Shown: positions 47,496 through 57,079 of the stretch, in pieces
Position numbering within the stretch: position 1 is the stretch's first letter
Layout of the letters: every line of letters begins with the position of its first letter
From: Acrasis kona
Taxonomy: Eukaryota > Heterolobosea > Eutetramitea > Acrasida > Acrasidae
DNA: 64,000 nucleotides
Direction of reading: 5' to 3'
Assembly: GCA_026419775.2 (NCBI GenBank)
Contig: JAOPGA020000780.1
Coordinates: 1 to 64,000, forward strand
The notes under the pieces: model-generated
Database searches by the model: none
What the model was told of the DNA's origin: nothing
What the model saw: the letters and a program-made list of their open reading frames with translations, nothing else
Position numbers and translations under genes: made by a program

Positions 47496-47542
47496 TGGTC
47501 AACTTTTATTGTTGTTAACTCATTGTAAAATCGATGGATTGG

Positions 47543-47592
47543 TGAAACTGCGCACATCCCCACTTGTCGGGCAATCGCTGAAACTGCGCACA
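47543..47592 (+). promoter_or_regulatory. Direct repeat TGAAACTGCGCACA in divergent promoter
   Basis: The 14-mer occurs at 47543-47556 and 47579-47592, 36 bp apart, between the SMPD4 start (47495) and the SDR start (47652). It is upstream of the SDR TATA box and is probably a transcription-factor site. Which of the two genes it serves is unknown. Confidence 0.5.
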
Positions 47593-47610
47593 ACTTCCCG
47601 CAAAAATGGG

Positions 47611-47617
47611 TATAAAA
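47611..47617 (+). promoter_or_regulatory. TATA box of the SDR gene
   Basis: TATAAAA in the context GGGTATAAAAGCG, 41 bp before the ATG at 47652. Confidence 0.6.
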
Positions 47618-47651
47618 GCGAAGAAGAATAGACAAGAAATTTAATAATAAA

Positions 47652-48374
47652 ATGAGCAAGCAAGTATATTTCATTACAGGTGCCAACAGAGGTATTGGAT
47701 TAGAATTCGTCAAGCATATCATTCAAAGAGATAATGTTTTCATTTACGCAACCACCAGAGATCCCACTCAACAAGATGAGTTGAATGCCATTGCACAAGC
47801 CAACAAGAATGTCAAAGTTCTCAAACTCAACTCGGGAAGTGAGGAAGATGCCAAAGCCGCCGCTGAAGAGGTGAAAAAGCATTCCGATAAAATTGACGTG
47901 GTCATCGCTAATGCTGGTTATCATGCTATTGACAATACAGCCAACGCAACAGTATCCAACCTAAAAAACCTCTTTGAAATAAATGCAATAGGACCATTAG
48001 TTTTGTTCCAGGCACTACATGACTTATTAAAGAAGGGTGATGACCCCAAAATTATTTTCATCTCCTCTGGAGCAGGCAGCATCACCATGGCTGCACAGGT
48101 CCCATTTCCAATTCTGTCATATGGTGCATCCAAAGCAGCTCTCAACTTTATTGCACAAAAAGTGCACGTAGAGAATGAGTGGTTGATTGCTACACCAATC
48201 CACCCAGGCCTAGTCGATACGAGAATGTCAAGCAATACAGAGGAGACTGATGACTTCAAGAAAATTACTACAGATACTTCGGTTAGTTCCATATTAAAAA
48301 TTGTAGATAATGCGACAAGAAGCGAAACTAGTGGTAAATTCCTCAACTACGACGGTACTCCACTTCCTTGGTAA
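47652..48374 (+). CDS. Short-chain dehydrogenase/reductase (240 aa)
   Basis: NAD(P)H-dependent oxidoreductase of the classical SDR family. The N-terminus has the Rossmann cofactor motif TGANRGIG. IANAG supports the core, ISSGAGSI carries the catalytic serine, and YGASKAAL carries the Tyr-x-x-x-Lys pair, with PG at the expected place after it (IHPGLVDTRM). The length is that of a minimal SDR. The closest look is to the C-factor/sniffer carbonyl-reductase group, which is judged only by the early TGANRGIGLEFV and the missing C-terminal extension. The substrate cannot be deduced. A TATA box and a repeated upstream motif indicate inducible expression. Confidence 0.9.
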   Translation: MSKQVYFITGANRGIGLEFVKHIIQRDNVFIYATTRDPTQQDELNAIAQANKNVKVLKLNSGSEEDAKAAAEEVKKHSDKIDVVIANAGYHAIDNTANATVSNLKNLFEINAIGPLVLFQALHDLLKKGDDPKIIFISSGAGSITMAAQVPFPILSYGASKAALNFIAQKVHVENEWLIATPIHPGLVDTRMSSNTEETDDFKKITTDTSVSSILKIVDNATRSETSGKFLNYDGTPLPW

Positions 48375-48993
48375 ATTGTTAATAAATCTATAATTTGTCC
48401 TAGACTGCTTGTCGTATTGTTTTCTGAAAACTCATCACTTCCCATGGGCTTATCTCAGATCTTCATGTTATCATCTGGATACCCAATTTTCATAATAATA
48501 TTTATTTTTAAACTGTCAAACGTATAAAAAGAAGGATGCTCAATGTTTTAGTACAATTCAAAATCAACACAACACAAACAGACGAACAATAATCCAAAAC
48601 ATTAACAAATGCTAATTGAAAAAAATCTCGCATATCTTTGATAACGATAGAACCCCTGTCTGTACAATGAAGTCTGAGTTAACCGCCATTTCCACCATGC
48701 ATGACAAAAATTATGAAAAATATCAACTATCATGTATATTCTTCCATGATATCTGTCTGTTAACAAAGAGGCATAGAAAATTAATGGTATGGTGGGATGC
48801 TTTTGCTCCGACCTGTCTTGTCAATATGGCAAGAATTGGCCGATAACATCCGAAGAGTGGGTCCTAGTGTTGACATATGTTCTCAGCTCCTGAAGTGTTG
48901 ATTTCCTCCTGAGACTTGAACGCATGGAATATTACAATGAAAGTGCGTTTATGACGATGAAGAAAGTTCGTCGTTTTGTTCCAAATACAAGAA
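48375..48993. other. Intergenic with an orphan TATA-like promoter
   Basis: CGTATAAAAAGAAGG at 48521-48535 is followed by an A/C-rich leader and an ATG at 48609 that reaches a stop after ten codons. The following 350 bp hold only short frames. It may be the remains of a gene or the promoter of an unseen short transcript. Confidence 0.4.
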
Positions 48994-50564
48994 ATGAACA
49001 ACTTCCCTACCATATCTAATGTCTCGGACATGAGAAAATCTTTTAGTTATGTACAGAAGGACTACAAAACAAGAAACATCCCATTCTCATTCGTTGAAAA
49101 ACACATCCCTGAAGGTTATTCCTTCTTCAACTACAATTTCCTTACAGAGCATACTTTTCCCGAACCAAGTGCCATAAGCGAAGAGGCGCGCGAACATCAT
49201 TTGTTGTTAAGGGAGTGTCGTGGTGTTGTCTTTGATACAGTGACAGGGAAAATAGTTTCAAGACCATTCCATAAGTTCTTCAACATAAATGAGAAGGAAG
49301 AGACAAAGCAAGAGAATCTTGACCTAAACCAAAAATTCCATCTACTGGAGAAGATGGACGGCACCATGGTCTGCGCCATTTTGACTAGAATACCTAATCA
49401 ATTCACTAAAGACAACCAACAACTATACACACTACATTTCCGAACAAAGATGGGATGGGACACGGACATTGCCTTAAAAATTGAAAAATTAATCTTTATG
49501 ACATCCAACATTGACGAAAGACCAAAGTATCTCATCAATCATGATGGAACCCTTACAATGTACCAACCAGAGGAGACGACAACCAACATCACTTACAAAC
49601 ATCTTGAGTTGGGACGTGACGTAATGTGGAATTACATTCATCACAGCATCAAATGGATATCCAAAGGCTTCACACCCATATACGAATTCGTTTCGCCCGA
49701 TAATATGATTGTCCTGGTGTACAATGAGCCGTTATTGAAACTTTTAGCCATCCGTCACAACGTGTCAGGAGAATACGTGCATTACCAAGAAACATTACAG
49801 GACGCTCAAGAGCATTCTGTTCCCATGGTGGTCCCCCTTGAAGTAAATGGAGGCATGAAGGAAATGATGCAAACCGTGGTGAACATGCTTGGAGTTGAAG
49901 GTTTTGTGTTACGCTTTGCTGATTCCGGAAAAATGTACAAAATAAAATCTTCTTGGTATGTTGATAAACATAAGAGAAAAACAAAATCCATATGGGGCGG
50001 CTATGATGAGATGGCCATTTATAAGGCCGTCGCACTTGGTACTGTCGATGATATCATTGCTTCCATTGAGGACCAAGAGGGAAAGGATGTAATCTCTAGT
50101 TTTAATTCTGTCTTTTGGGATGGTGCCCGTTTAGCGACCGAAGAGTTGACCAAGATTGTTGACGAATGGAGAGTTGTGATGTTGTCTCAAGATCCACCAA
50201 ATGAGGGAAGATGGTTCCACGAAACTGTAAAGAAGAATAATTACGGCGGAGTTGTGTCTACTTGTGAGTGTTTTTGTATTGTTTTTTTGTTTTATATAAT
50301 GTCTAGTCATGAAGTACTTCTTCGAAAGAAAAGACAGGGATCCTATGGAGATCATGATTGACCGTTTACAATTTATTTTTAAAAGACACACTGGAAAAAA
50401 GATACCTGATGTAGTACCGTTGGTGTTGGAGAAGTATTCTGGTCTTGTAATAAAATTAAAAAAATCCCAGTATCTAGGTAAGCATAAACAATTAGTTCAT
50501 CATATTAATTGGAGCAGAGGTTACTGAGAGTTACAAAAACAATAGAAATGCAGACAAGAAGTAA
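48994..50564 (+). CDS. T4 Rnl1-type RNA ligase
   Basis: ATP-dependent RNA ligase that seals 5'-phosphate/3'-OH RNA ends. Exons 48994-50263, 50307-50477 and 50518-50564 are joined across 43- and 40-nt introns (495 aa). The nucleotidyltransferase core is complete: LEKMDGT with the adenylated lysine (Lys about 120), RGVVFDTVTGKIVSRPFHKF upstream as in T4 RnlA, YEFVSPDNMIV (motif IV region), EGFVLRF and MYKIKSSWYV (motif V). The C-terminal ~130 residues form a helical part (YDEMAIYKAVALGTVDDII). The longer unspliced reading ending at 50361 is replaced by the spliced form because it keeps charged, helical sequence. Possible roles are tRNA repair or stress-RNA ligation. Possible viral or phage ancestry is inference. 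Confidence 0.85.
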
Positions 50565-50593
50565 ATATTTATCTTTTATAAATTTTGTATTAT

Positions 50594-52102
50594 TCAAACC
50601 TTGTTAAAAATAAATAAAAAACATAAAGGATACCGACTAATTGAACTTTGTGAAATGAATTTGGTCAATTTTGACTGTATGTCCATGTTTTGGTTTATGT
50701 CGATTAATGCTTCGTTAGAGAAGAATTCCTCTCCAACACTCTCAAATGTAAATTTACAATCTATACTACAATTCAACTTGATTATTCCTGTCATAGATTT
50801 ACTCGATACAAATTCATTAAGAAAGCACTTTAAAATATAATCACACATTACAATTATCTTACTGGTGGATGTCCTGCGTAGGTACTCTCTTTGACTGGAA
50901 GGGAAGGCTATCCCATACAAATTCAAATTGTCTGATTTGTAACGATCTCCTAATGTTCTAAACCATTGTGCACATCTAATTTTATTGTTTGTTTTTGGTT
51001 CTAAATATGCAATGTAAGGCTCTCTCCATTCCAACGCAAACACATGCCTATAACTGTGAAGTGTACCACAGCAGACTTGAGCTTCTATTTTAAAATCACG
51101 TCTTTTATGAAGAGCTTCGATCAACTCATCGCTATCCTTTTGGGATGCATATAATACAAATCCGTCATGAACAACATTTATACTTGTGGTGTTTTCAATG
51201 GAGTTAAACACGGCAAGAAATGATCCGCCAATCGATGCTGGATTTTGTTGAGTAGAATATGAATTGGATAAGGACCCTTTCGTCTCACAAACACAACTGG
51301 TCTCTTCTGACTTGTGTGAAAGATGTGATTCTACAGATGGAAGTGAACATTTGATTACAAACTCTGGTTCAGTAACTAAACTAGAGAAAAGACTACAAAT
51401 TCTCTCATGACTCCCACAGGAGTCTATACGTAACACCATAACAATTTCTTTTCGTTTATGGTCGAGGGAACAAAATACATAAGCAAAAGGACAAGCTATT
51501 TGCGCAATTGACTGGAAAATAGAAATATCCAAAGAGTAGCATTGTGAGCGGCGCTGTATGATATTAAGATCACACTCAACCCAGGGTGGGCAAGGGAACC
51601 AAGATCCATACATACTGCCGAGCTTTACAAGAAATTTAGTAGATCCTAATTTTTTTATGTAATCTAATTCGGAGGAAGTAACAGCAACACAAATTAAGTA
51701 TGAGTTATTCATAAAAGTTCCATCAACACATGATGGTAAATTAATGTTTTTTGTAAATGTCACACCACAATAATGTTCTAAAAATCCTGTTCTATATGTT
51801 ATGGCATCTTGCTCTTCAAGTATGGTTCCCCTCTCAACAATTTCATAAAGGAAACAAAATAAATCGACCACTTCCTGAACTTTTTCAACATTAACCTCGC
51901 TTTGAGCATTCATTCTAACCATTAAAATTAGTTCGTCATGATCAAGTTGAGAGAATCCAATCGTGTTGAATGCGACACACGAAATATCACCGGAACTTGT
52001 AGGGAAGGACGCGAATTGTATTCCGCACGATAGTTTATCCGACAGTCTTATGTTGGTTTTGTGACCTAGTGTATCCTCCCACAGCCCTTTGTTCAGGTCC
52101 AT
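50594..52102 (-). CDS. SARA C-terminal (DUF3480) domain protein without a FYVE finger
   Basis: Reads from an ATG at 52102 (about 502 aa). It covers almost exactly the C-terminal domain of the animal endosomal scaffold SARA/endofin. LDHDELILMVRM matches the GQDELVFLLE start, LVKLGSMYGSWFPCPPW matches RLGAEYRFYPCP, and GGSFLAVFNSIENTTS with VVHDGFVLYASQKDSDELIE matches GASFFVFSGAL with IVEDGVMVQITAESMDALR. In animals this domain follows a FYVE finger that binds PI3P. None is seen here or just upstream, so this protein is a stand-alone version, or an N-terminal exon has been missed. An Arg-poor, Ser-rich insertion lies at about 290-320. The convergent RNA ligase ends 29 bp away. Confidence 0.75.
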   Translation of the reverse strand: MDLNKGLWEDTLGHKTNIRLSDKLSCGIQFASFPTSSGDISCVAFNTIGFSQLDHDELILMVRMNAQSEVNVEKVQEVVDLFCFLYEIVERGTILEEQDAITYRTGFLEHYCGVTFTKNINLPSCVDGTFMNNSYLICVAVTSSELDYIKKLGSTKFLVKLGSMYGSWFPCPPWVECDLNIIQRRSQCYSLDISIFQSIAQIACPFAYVFCSLDHKRKEIVMVLRIDSCGSHERICSLFSSLVTEPEFVIKCSLPSVESHLSHKSEETSCVCETKGSLSNSYSTQQNPASIGGSFLAVFNSIENTTSINVVHDGFVLYASQKDSDELIEALHKRRDFKIEAQVCCGTLHSYRHVFALEWREPYIAYLEPKTNNKIRCAQWFRTLGDRYKSDNLNLYGIAFPSSQREYLRRTSTSKIIVMCDYILKCFLNEFVSSKSMTGIIKLNCSIDCKFTFESVGEEFFSNEALIDINQNMDIQSKLTKFISQSSISRYPLCFLFIFNKV

Positions 52103-52300
52103 GTCATCACTTCGATCAAAGTTGTTTGTAAAGTTGAATTTTTTGATTACAAGAACAAAGGTCTCCAAGCCTGCTCAACTGTATGGTTGTCCTACTTTCT
52201 GATTGAACATGAAGAGAACGTGTATGAAATTATAGAACTCCCGAATAAAATTTCGGAAGTCATATGGAGGAGGAACTTTTTTGAAACCTAGTTTTTGAAA

Positions 52301-52356
52301 GTGGGCATCCTACTTTTCATTTAGAATGTCCCCGACTTTTGAGTAGTAGGATGCTC
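52301..52356. repeat. Imperfect inverted repeat
   Basis: GGGCATCCTACT near 52303 and AGTAGGATGCTC near 52343 are complementary except for one base, so a short hairpin could form upstream of the small frame at 52401. Confidence 0.4.
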
Positions 52357-52400
52357 ATGGACAACATAAAGAAATCCCACAATCATTGATACGGAATTGA

Positions 52401-52622
52401 ATTTTATTGTCGAATCAAAGGAAGTATTTCAAAGACTCTGGTGTCGAACAATACGATCTATTATTGAAAACTAATCCTACGCACGACTTGTCTAGCTCCT
52501 CAAATTTTTATCAACCTAAAAATACTTCTGATTTATCAATAGTGAATGATATGGTTGATGATGTGTCGGAGGGAATTGAAGCATTGTTAACATATGAAAA
52601 CAATTACTCCATAATAAAGTAA
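52401..52622 (+). CDS. Short open frame, possibly a last exon; uncertain
   Basis: After a stop at 52398 the frame runs to 52622 without any ATG in its early part. It encodes SNQRKYFKDSGVEQYDLLLK followed by a Ser/Asn-rich stretch and an acidic helix (MVDDVSEGIEALLTYENN). The absence of a start means a first exon would be needed, but I find no good donor upstream. The opening faintly recalls the YFDSGD segment of endosulfines, but the key FDSGD residues are not kept, so I make no assignment. Confidence 0.3.
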   Translation: MLLSNQRKYFKDSGVEQYDLLLKTNPTHDLSSSSNFYQPKNTSDLSIVNDMVDDVSEGIEALLTYENNYSIIK

Positions 52623-52831
52623 AATTCAATAATTGATAACACTCTACAATTTTTGGGCTATGTGATTATTACATACCTACTTCGATGAAAATTGAGCTTT
52701 ATATCTGCAATTTTTGAACCTAACTAACTAGTACTAACATTTTGCGATTTTATGAGTGAATAAGGGGTGCTCTGGCACTGTTCTGTTGTGAAAGTGTGTT
52801 ATTTTCATACTATTACAAAAGCTATTACAAA

Positions 52832-54754
52832 ATGTTGAAAGGTTTGATAGTCAAAAAGGACAAGAAGCATAAAGATAAAAAGGATCGATCGAGAGAGCGT
52901 GACAGTTCAGATAACAAACGAAAAAGAGATCATGACAATGTTGAAGATGAAGTTAGACAGCGTGAAGCTAAAATGCGTCTAAGCGAACAAATCAGTCTTT
53001 TACAGGACGAGGAGAAAAAAACAAAAGAGTTACCAACACCCCTAATAGAAGAAGAAGATGCACCACAAGCACCAGCAGAGAATGCACCAAAAAGAGAAGA
53101 GTGGATGTCTCTCGTCCCAAAGGGAGGGCTTTTTTCAGGAAGACTATATGGGAACGACAAATCAAATCCCCAATCAGAAGTACCCAAAAAAGAAGTGGTA
53201 GAACTAAATCCATACTTTAAAAATGGCGGTGTCGGTCTTCCAACCGAAGACAAATCATCAAACCCAACACCAATCATTGGAGATGGTGGAGCCAGCTGGA
53301 GGGCAAAAGCATTAAAGAGAGCAAAAGAAAATCAAAATAGACAACCTCTAGTTGATGAAAAAGATAAATGGACAAAGGAGGAGATGGACAAGTGGTCTGG
53401 TAGCGCTCTTTCAAGAAACGACAGAGAACGTGCAAGGAGAAGAGATCACTCAATGGACGTTACAGAAATGACGAAAATGAAAATGCCAGAAAAATCAAAA
53501 GATCTGAAATGGACACCTTCCACTCCAATATCCTCCAATCAATTCGCAACTACCACAATGGTTCAGAATGAACCGTCTAGAGTACAACCTGTTGTCGGAC
53601 ATGTTGAACATGAACCAGTTGACCAAGAACAATTAAACAGATTAGCGGCAAAAGCACTAAAGGCTCAAATGATGGGAGACCAAACAGAGTACGAAAGACT
53701 TTCATCTCAAATCGAAGAATTAAAATCAATCAACAACAATAGAGTTGCATCATTATCCGACTACAACATCCGCGGAGAGCGCATTATTAAATCAGACCAT
53801 AATAACAACAATCAAAATGAATTAAGGGATCTCGTGTTGGAAGCCAAAGAAGGCGGTGTACAAAACTTTGATGTTCAATTCGCAAAGGATGTTACGAGGA
53901 GGTCACATTATGAAGAATACATGGACGAGGGACATTCTGCGAAAATGTTTTCTAATGATTTAATGGGCGGAAGTCACAAGAAGGTATCCGGTAGAAGAGA
54001 ACATGAGAAAAATAAAAAGAGAGAACTAGCCAACAGGAATGCACAAATTAAAGATTTCAATAAACAAAAGTCTGCTCTTGAGGGCTGTAATATGTGCTTT
54101 AAGGGATCAGCCATGAAGAAGCATCTTGTAATTGCACTCGGGAATAAAACTTACTTGAGCATACCGTCTTATGGAACACTCACTCCAGGTCATTGTTTAA
54201 TTACAACGACCGAACATCATTTGTCCATTTGTGATTCTGATGAAGATGAGATTCTTGAAATTAAAAAGTTTAAATTGTCATTGCTAAAAATGTTCGCCAA
54301 GCAGAACAAGGATGTTATATTTTTAGAGACCGTAACACCTTATTCCATCAAGAAACAAAAGCACTGTTTATTAGAATGTATTCCTATCCCTTATGTTATT
54401 TCTGACGAAGGTCCATCGTATTTTAAAAAAGCAATTGTTGAGGCGGAGAGTGACTGGAATGAAAATCCAAAGATTATTGACACAACTGGTAAAGGTATAA
54501 AGCGTAGTGTTCCTGGTGGCTTTCCTTACTTCCACGTTGAGTTTGGTTCTTCTGGTAGAGGTTACGCGCACATTATCGAAAATGAAAATAAAATCAGTTA
54601 TCAGTTCGGTAAAGAGATCATTGCTGGTATGTTGCGCATGCCAAACAATGTCGTTAAAAGTATGCGATCTCCTGGCGACGCTGAAGAGAGAAAACAAATG
54701 CTAGAGTTTGTAGCCATGTACCAAAATTTTGACTGGACTGTTGAACTAGAATAA
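52832..54754 (+). CDS. CWF19-like protein (CWF19L2 type), spliceosome factor
   Basis: Spliceosome-associated protein related to the debranching-linked CWF19 family. The start is ATG 52832 (MLKGLIVKKDKKHKDKK); the frame upstream begins at GTG only. The N-terminal 400 residues are charged and disordered with coiled-coil stretches (EQLNRLAAKALKAQMMGDQT). The C-terminal ~240 residues are the paired CwfJ domains. CNMCF and KKHLVIALGNKTYLSIP, PGHCLITTTEHH (HIT-like fold), then KKQKHCLLECIPIP form part 1, and the second part has GGFPYFHVEF and EERKQMLEFVAMYQNFDWT. Length (640 aa) fits the L2 branch. It depends on the same splicing machinery that must handle this genome's 37-nt introns. Confidence 0.9.
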   Translation: MLKGLIVKKDKKHKDKKDRSRERDSSDNKRKRDHDNVEDEVRQREAKMRLSEQISLLQDEEKKTKELPTPLIEEEDAPQAPAENAPKREEWMSLVPKGGLFSGRLYGNDKSNPQSEVPKKEVVELNPYFKNGGVGLPTEDKSSNPTPIIGDGGASWRAKALKRAKENQNRQPLVDEKDKWTKEEMDKWSGSALSRNDRERARRRDHSMDVTEMTKMKMPEKSKDLKWTPSTPISSNQFATTTMVQNEPSRVQPVVGHVEHEPVDQEQLNRLAAKALKAQMMGDQTEYERLSSQIEELKSINNNRVASLSDYNIRGERIIKSDHNNNNQNELRDLVLEAKEGGVQNFDVQFAKDVTRRSHYEEYMDEGHSAKMFSNDLMGGSHKKVSGRREHEKNKKRELANRNAQIKDFNKQKSALEGCNMCFKGSAMKKHLVIALGNKTYLSIPSYGTLTPGHCLITTTEHHLSICDSDEDEILEIKKFKLSLLKMFAKQNKDVIFLETVTPYSIKKQKHCLLECIPIPYVISDEGPSYFKKAIVEAESDWNENPKIIDTTGKGIKRSVPGGFPYFHVEFGSSGRGYAHIIENENKISYQFGKEIIAGMLRMPNNVVKSMRSPGDAEERKQMLEFVAMYQNFDWTVELE

Positions 54755-55017
54755 AATGCATCGATGTTCCAATAGAAGATCTTTTTGGTTGACATGTTTG
54801 TTCCAGTCAAAATTCAATGATTACACGTGAGATTGAGCTTCGTCGTCCTTTACCCAATATTGGACAAAACTAAAGTCAATCGAATCACTTTTGTAGATGT
54901 TTATATTTATACAAATGTATCAAACGTCTCTAATAATAGCACCCCTGTCACTTTTAATCAGAGCTCACTTCTATCGTTTACGCAAAACAAACAACAACAA
55001 CAACAACAACCACAACA
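54755..55017. other. Intergenic/5' leader with CAA repeats
   Basis: A/C-rich leader with a (CAA)n tract at about 54985-55017 directly before the ATG at 55018. It is probably the 5' UTR of the helical repeat protein, unstructured and favourable for translation. Confidence 0.6.
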
Positions 55018-56346
55018 ATGTCAGATATTGAGCAAGCACAAACAGTCGCAACCTCAGACGCCACCACCCCTGCCTCGACCACAACCGCACAAGATGTTGC
55101 AGAAGTGTACGAGACCGCAAAAGAGGCTATCGTGGAAGCAGTACAATCCGCAGTAGAGACTATCCAAGAAGCCCACCTAGATGAAAAAGCTAACCAAGCT
55201 ATCGAACGCGTCAACGAGGCCATCGATCAAACTGGACTTCCCCAAAAGGTTCAAGAAGTTGCAGATGCCGTGAGTGATAAAATTGAGGAAGCGCACATTG
55301 CTGAGAAAATACAACAAGTGTACGATGACGCTGTGAAAGCAGTTGAAGACACTGGAATCCCAGCACAAGCGGAACACATCAAGGAAGTTATACAAGAGAA
55401 GATTGAAGAGTCTCACATTAAGGAAAACATTGAACACGCCGTAGAGGTAGTTCAACAAAAAATAGAGGAATCACACATCAAGGAGAACGTCGCACAAGCC
55501 GTCGAAGTTGTCAAGGAAAAGTTGGAGGAGGCAGTCGAAGCGGTCAAGGAAAAGACTGTACATAGCGTCTATGATAGAGAACCTGAGCCAAAGAAGAGCG
55601 AAGTCACAGAAGAGGAAAAGGCTAAGAACGAACTCAAACAATCACGTGGCCGTTCAAACTCTAAGCTTGGAAGTATGATCGGAATGTTCGAAAAGAAAGT
55701 AGAGGACATTAACAACACTCTCACTCCAGGTGTCAACGAACTTGCCAAACCACCAACACCAAGAGGCTCAACCACTCCTCGCAAGTTAGGTTCACAATCA
55801 CCAAGAGTCAATGACTCCGCTCCAGCACCAGTCAAGGAATCACCAAAAGTCAAGGAGTCACCAAGAGCCGAAATTGCCAAAGAATCACCCAGAGCAGACA
55901 TTGCAAAGGAGTCACCAAGAGGTGAGATCGCTAAAGAAAGTCCACGCCTAGCAAGAACAAACTCTGGTGGAAAATTAGGAAACATGATTGGAATGTTCGA
56001 AAAGAAAGTAGAGGACTTGAACAGCACACTAACTCCAGGTGTCAACGACTTGGCCCCAAAACCACCAAAAGCAGCACCCGTCATCACTAGAAAGAACTCA
56101 TTCGGAAAAAAACCAGAGGAAGAGAAAAAACCTGAAGAAAAGAAGTTCAAATTTGACGTCAAGGTCAGCAACATGACTAGTGAAAAGAAGAACACCGAGT
56201 TGTTGAAGAGCGCCGCAAAGGAGGAAGCTTGGGAAGGTAGAAGAAAGTCAAACGCTGACGAGGACGAAGAGCCTAAACCAAGAAAGAACTCACTTGGTGG
56301 TTTAAAAGAGAAATTTGAAAATCAAGCCGAAGAACCTGTAAAATAA
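55018..56346 (+). CDS. Acidic helical repeat protein with two copies of a 27-residue motif
   Basis: 442 aa, no signal peptide. Residues ~20-190 are long amphipathic helices made of loose repeats (EKIEESHIKENIEHAVEVVQ twice with changes, IEEAHIAEKIQQVYDDAVKA), like LEA or apolipoprotein-type helices. Two copies of a well-kept motif follow at about 219-245 and 319-345: KLGSMIGMFEKKVEDINNTL then TPGVNEL, and KLGNMIGMFEKKVEDLNSTL then TPGVNDL. Between them are short repeats of KESPRA/GEIA. Each motif is preceded by RSNS or RTNS, resembling a basophilic kinase site. The C-terminus is charged. I do not recognise the family. A cytosolic membrane- or stress-related scaffold is inference. Confidence 0.8.
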   Translation: MSDIEQAQTVATSDATTPASTTTAQDVAEVYETAKEAIVEAVQSAVETIQEAHLDEKANQAIERVNEAIDQTGLPQKVQEVADAVSDKIEEAHIAEKIQQVYDDAVKAVEDTGIPAQAEHIKEVIQEKIEESHIKENIEHAVEVVQQKIEESHIKENVAQAVEVVKEKLEEAVEAVKEKTVHSVYDREPEPKKSEVTEEEKAKNELKQSRGRSNSKLGSMIGMFEKKVEDINNTLTPGVNELAKPPTPRGSTTPRKLGSQSPRVNDSAPAPVKESPKVKESPRAEIAKESPRADIAKESPRGEIAKESPRLARTNSGGKLGNMIGMFEKKVEDLNSTLTPGVNDLAPKPPKAAPVITRKNSFGKKPEEEKKPEEKKFKFDVKVSNMTSEKKNTELLKSAAKEEAWEGRRKSNADEDEEPKPRKNSLGGLKEKFENQAEEPVK

Positions 56347-56437
56347 ATTTTTGTGACTTTAAATTTGATGTGCTGTTTTCTTCAACAGGTTGTTGTAAAC
56401 AAAACAACTATTTTTTGTGCAAGTTCGCAAGTTCTAA

Positions 56438-57031
56438 ATGGGAGGTCCTGCGTTGATCGATGGGAAGCTCGTTAGGGCTACTGATAATTTTCATGCTGCA
56501 AAGTTCAAAGTTGATGGAGTGGAGTACTATTCTAGCGAAAATTATTTTCAATGTGCTAAATGTGTTGACGAGAACGAGAAAGAGAGTGTTAGACATTCTG
56601 GTACTGGTGGTGATGTTTGGATGGCAGGTGCCAGGGTTAAACTTAGAAAAGACTGGGAGATCGTAAAAGTCAGGTTGGTTTCAATTCAAATCTCATAGCA
56701 TTTTACATTAGAGAGATGTACGTGGGATGTAAAGCAAAATATGAACAAAACTCAAACCTAAAAAATGAATTGATCAGCACTTCAGGACCTATAACATTCT
56801 CTGGAAGTACATGGTTTTGGTGCAAGGTAAGCACTTAGTTGTTTCGTAAACCAACTCCAATAGTGGAACGGTAAAATTACCGAACTTCTCAGGGAGGAAC
56901 TAAAAGAACCAGAACTTCAAGATGAATCCAAAATTCTTGAGATCAGAAAAGAAATTGAAAACTATGAACAAGAGCAAGCAGGATTAAGTGACACTGAGAG
57001 AGATAAGAAGACTTATGATCCTTACATGTAA
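56438..57031 (+). CDS. NADAR (YbiA/DUF1768)-type domain protein (172 aa)
   Basis: Three exons, 56438-56673, 56712-56826 and 56864-57031, joined across 38- and 37-nt introns, total exactly 173 codons with the stop. The start (ALIDGKLVRATDNFHAAKFK, DGVEYYSSENYFQCAKCVD) and the later LRKDWEIVKVREMYVGCKAK and NELISTSGP match the NADAR fold, where an aromatic-rich S-x-E-x-x-F-Q-x-x-K segment is typical. Family members act on ADP-ribosyl or riboflavin-pathway N-glycosidic bonds, but the activity here is unproven. The last exon (ELLREELKEPELQD, then a coiled segment) extends past the domain core. It converges on the SARAF homolog with 48 bp between. Confidence 0.75.
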
Positions 57032-57079
57032 ACAATAAAACACCATGCAACAAATTATGTTAAATATTACAATTATTTA

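Noticed and set aside
48616-48846. Plus-strand frame of 76 codons after the orphan promoter
   Set aside because: It begins at a non-ATG codon and has no domain or clear splice partner.
52401-52622. Endosulfine assignment for the short frame
   Set aside because: The diagnostic FDSGDY segment is absent; only a faint resemblance remains.
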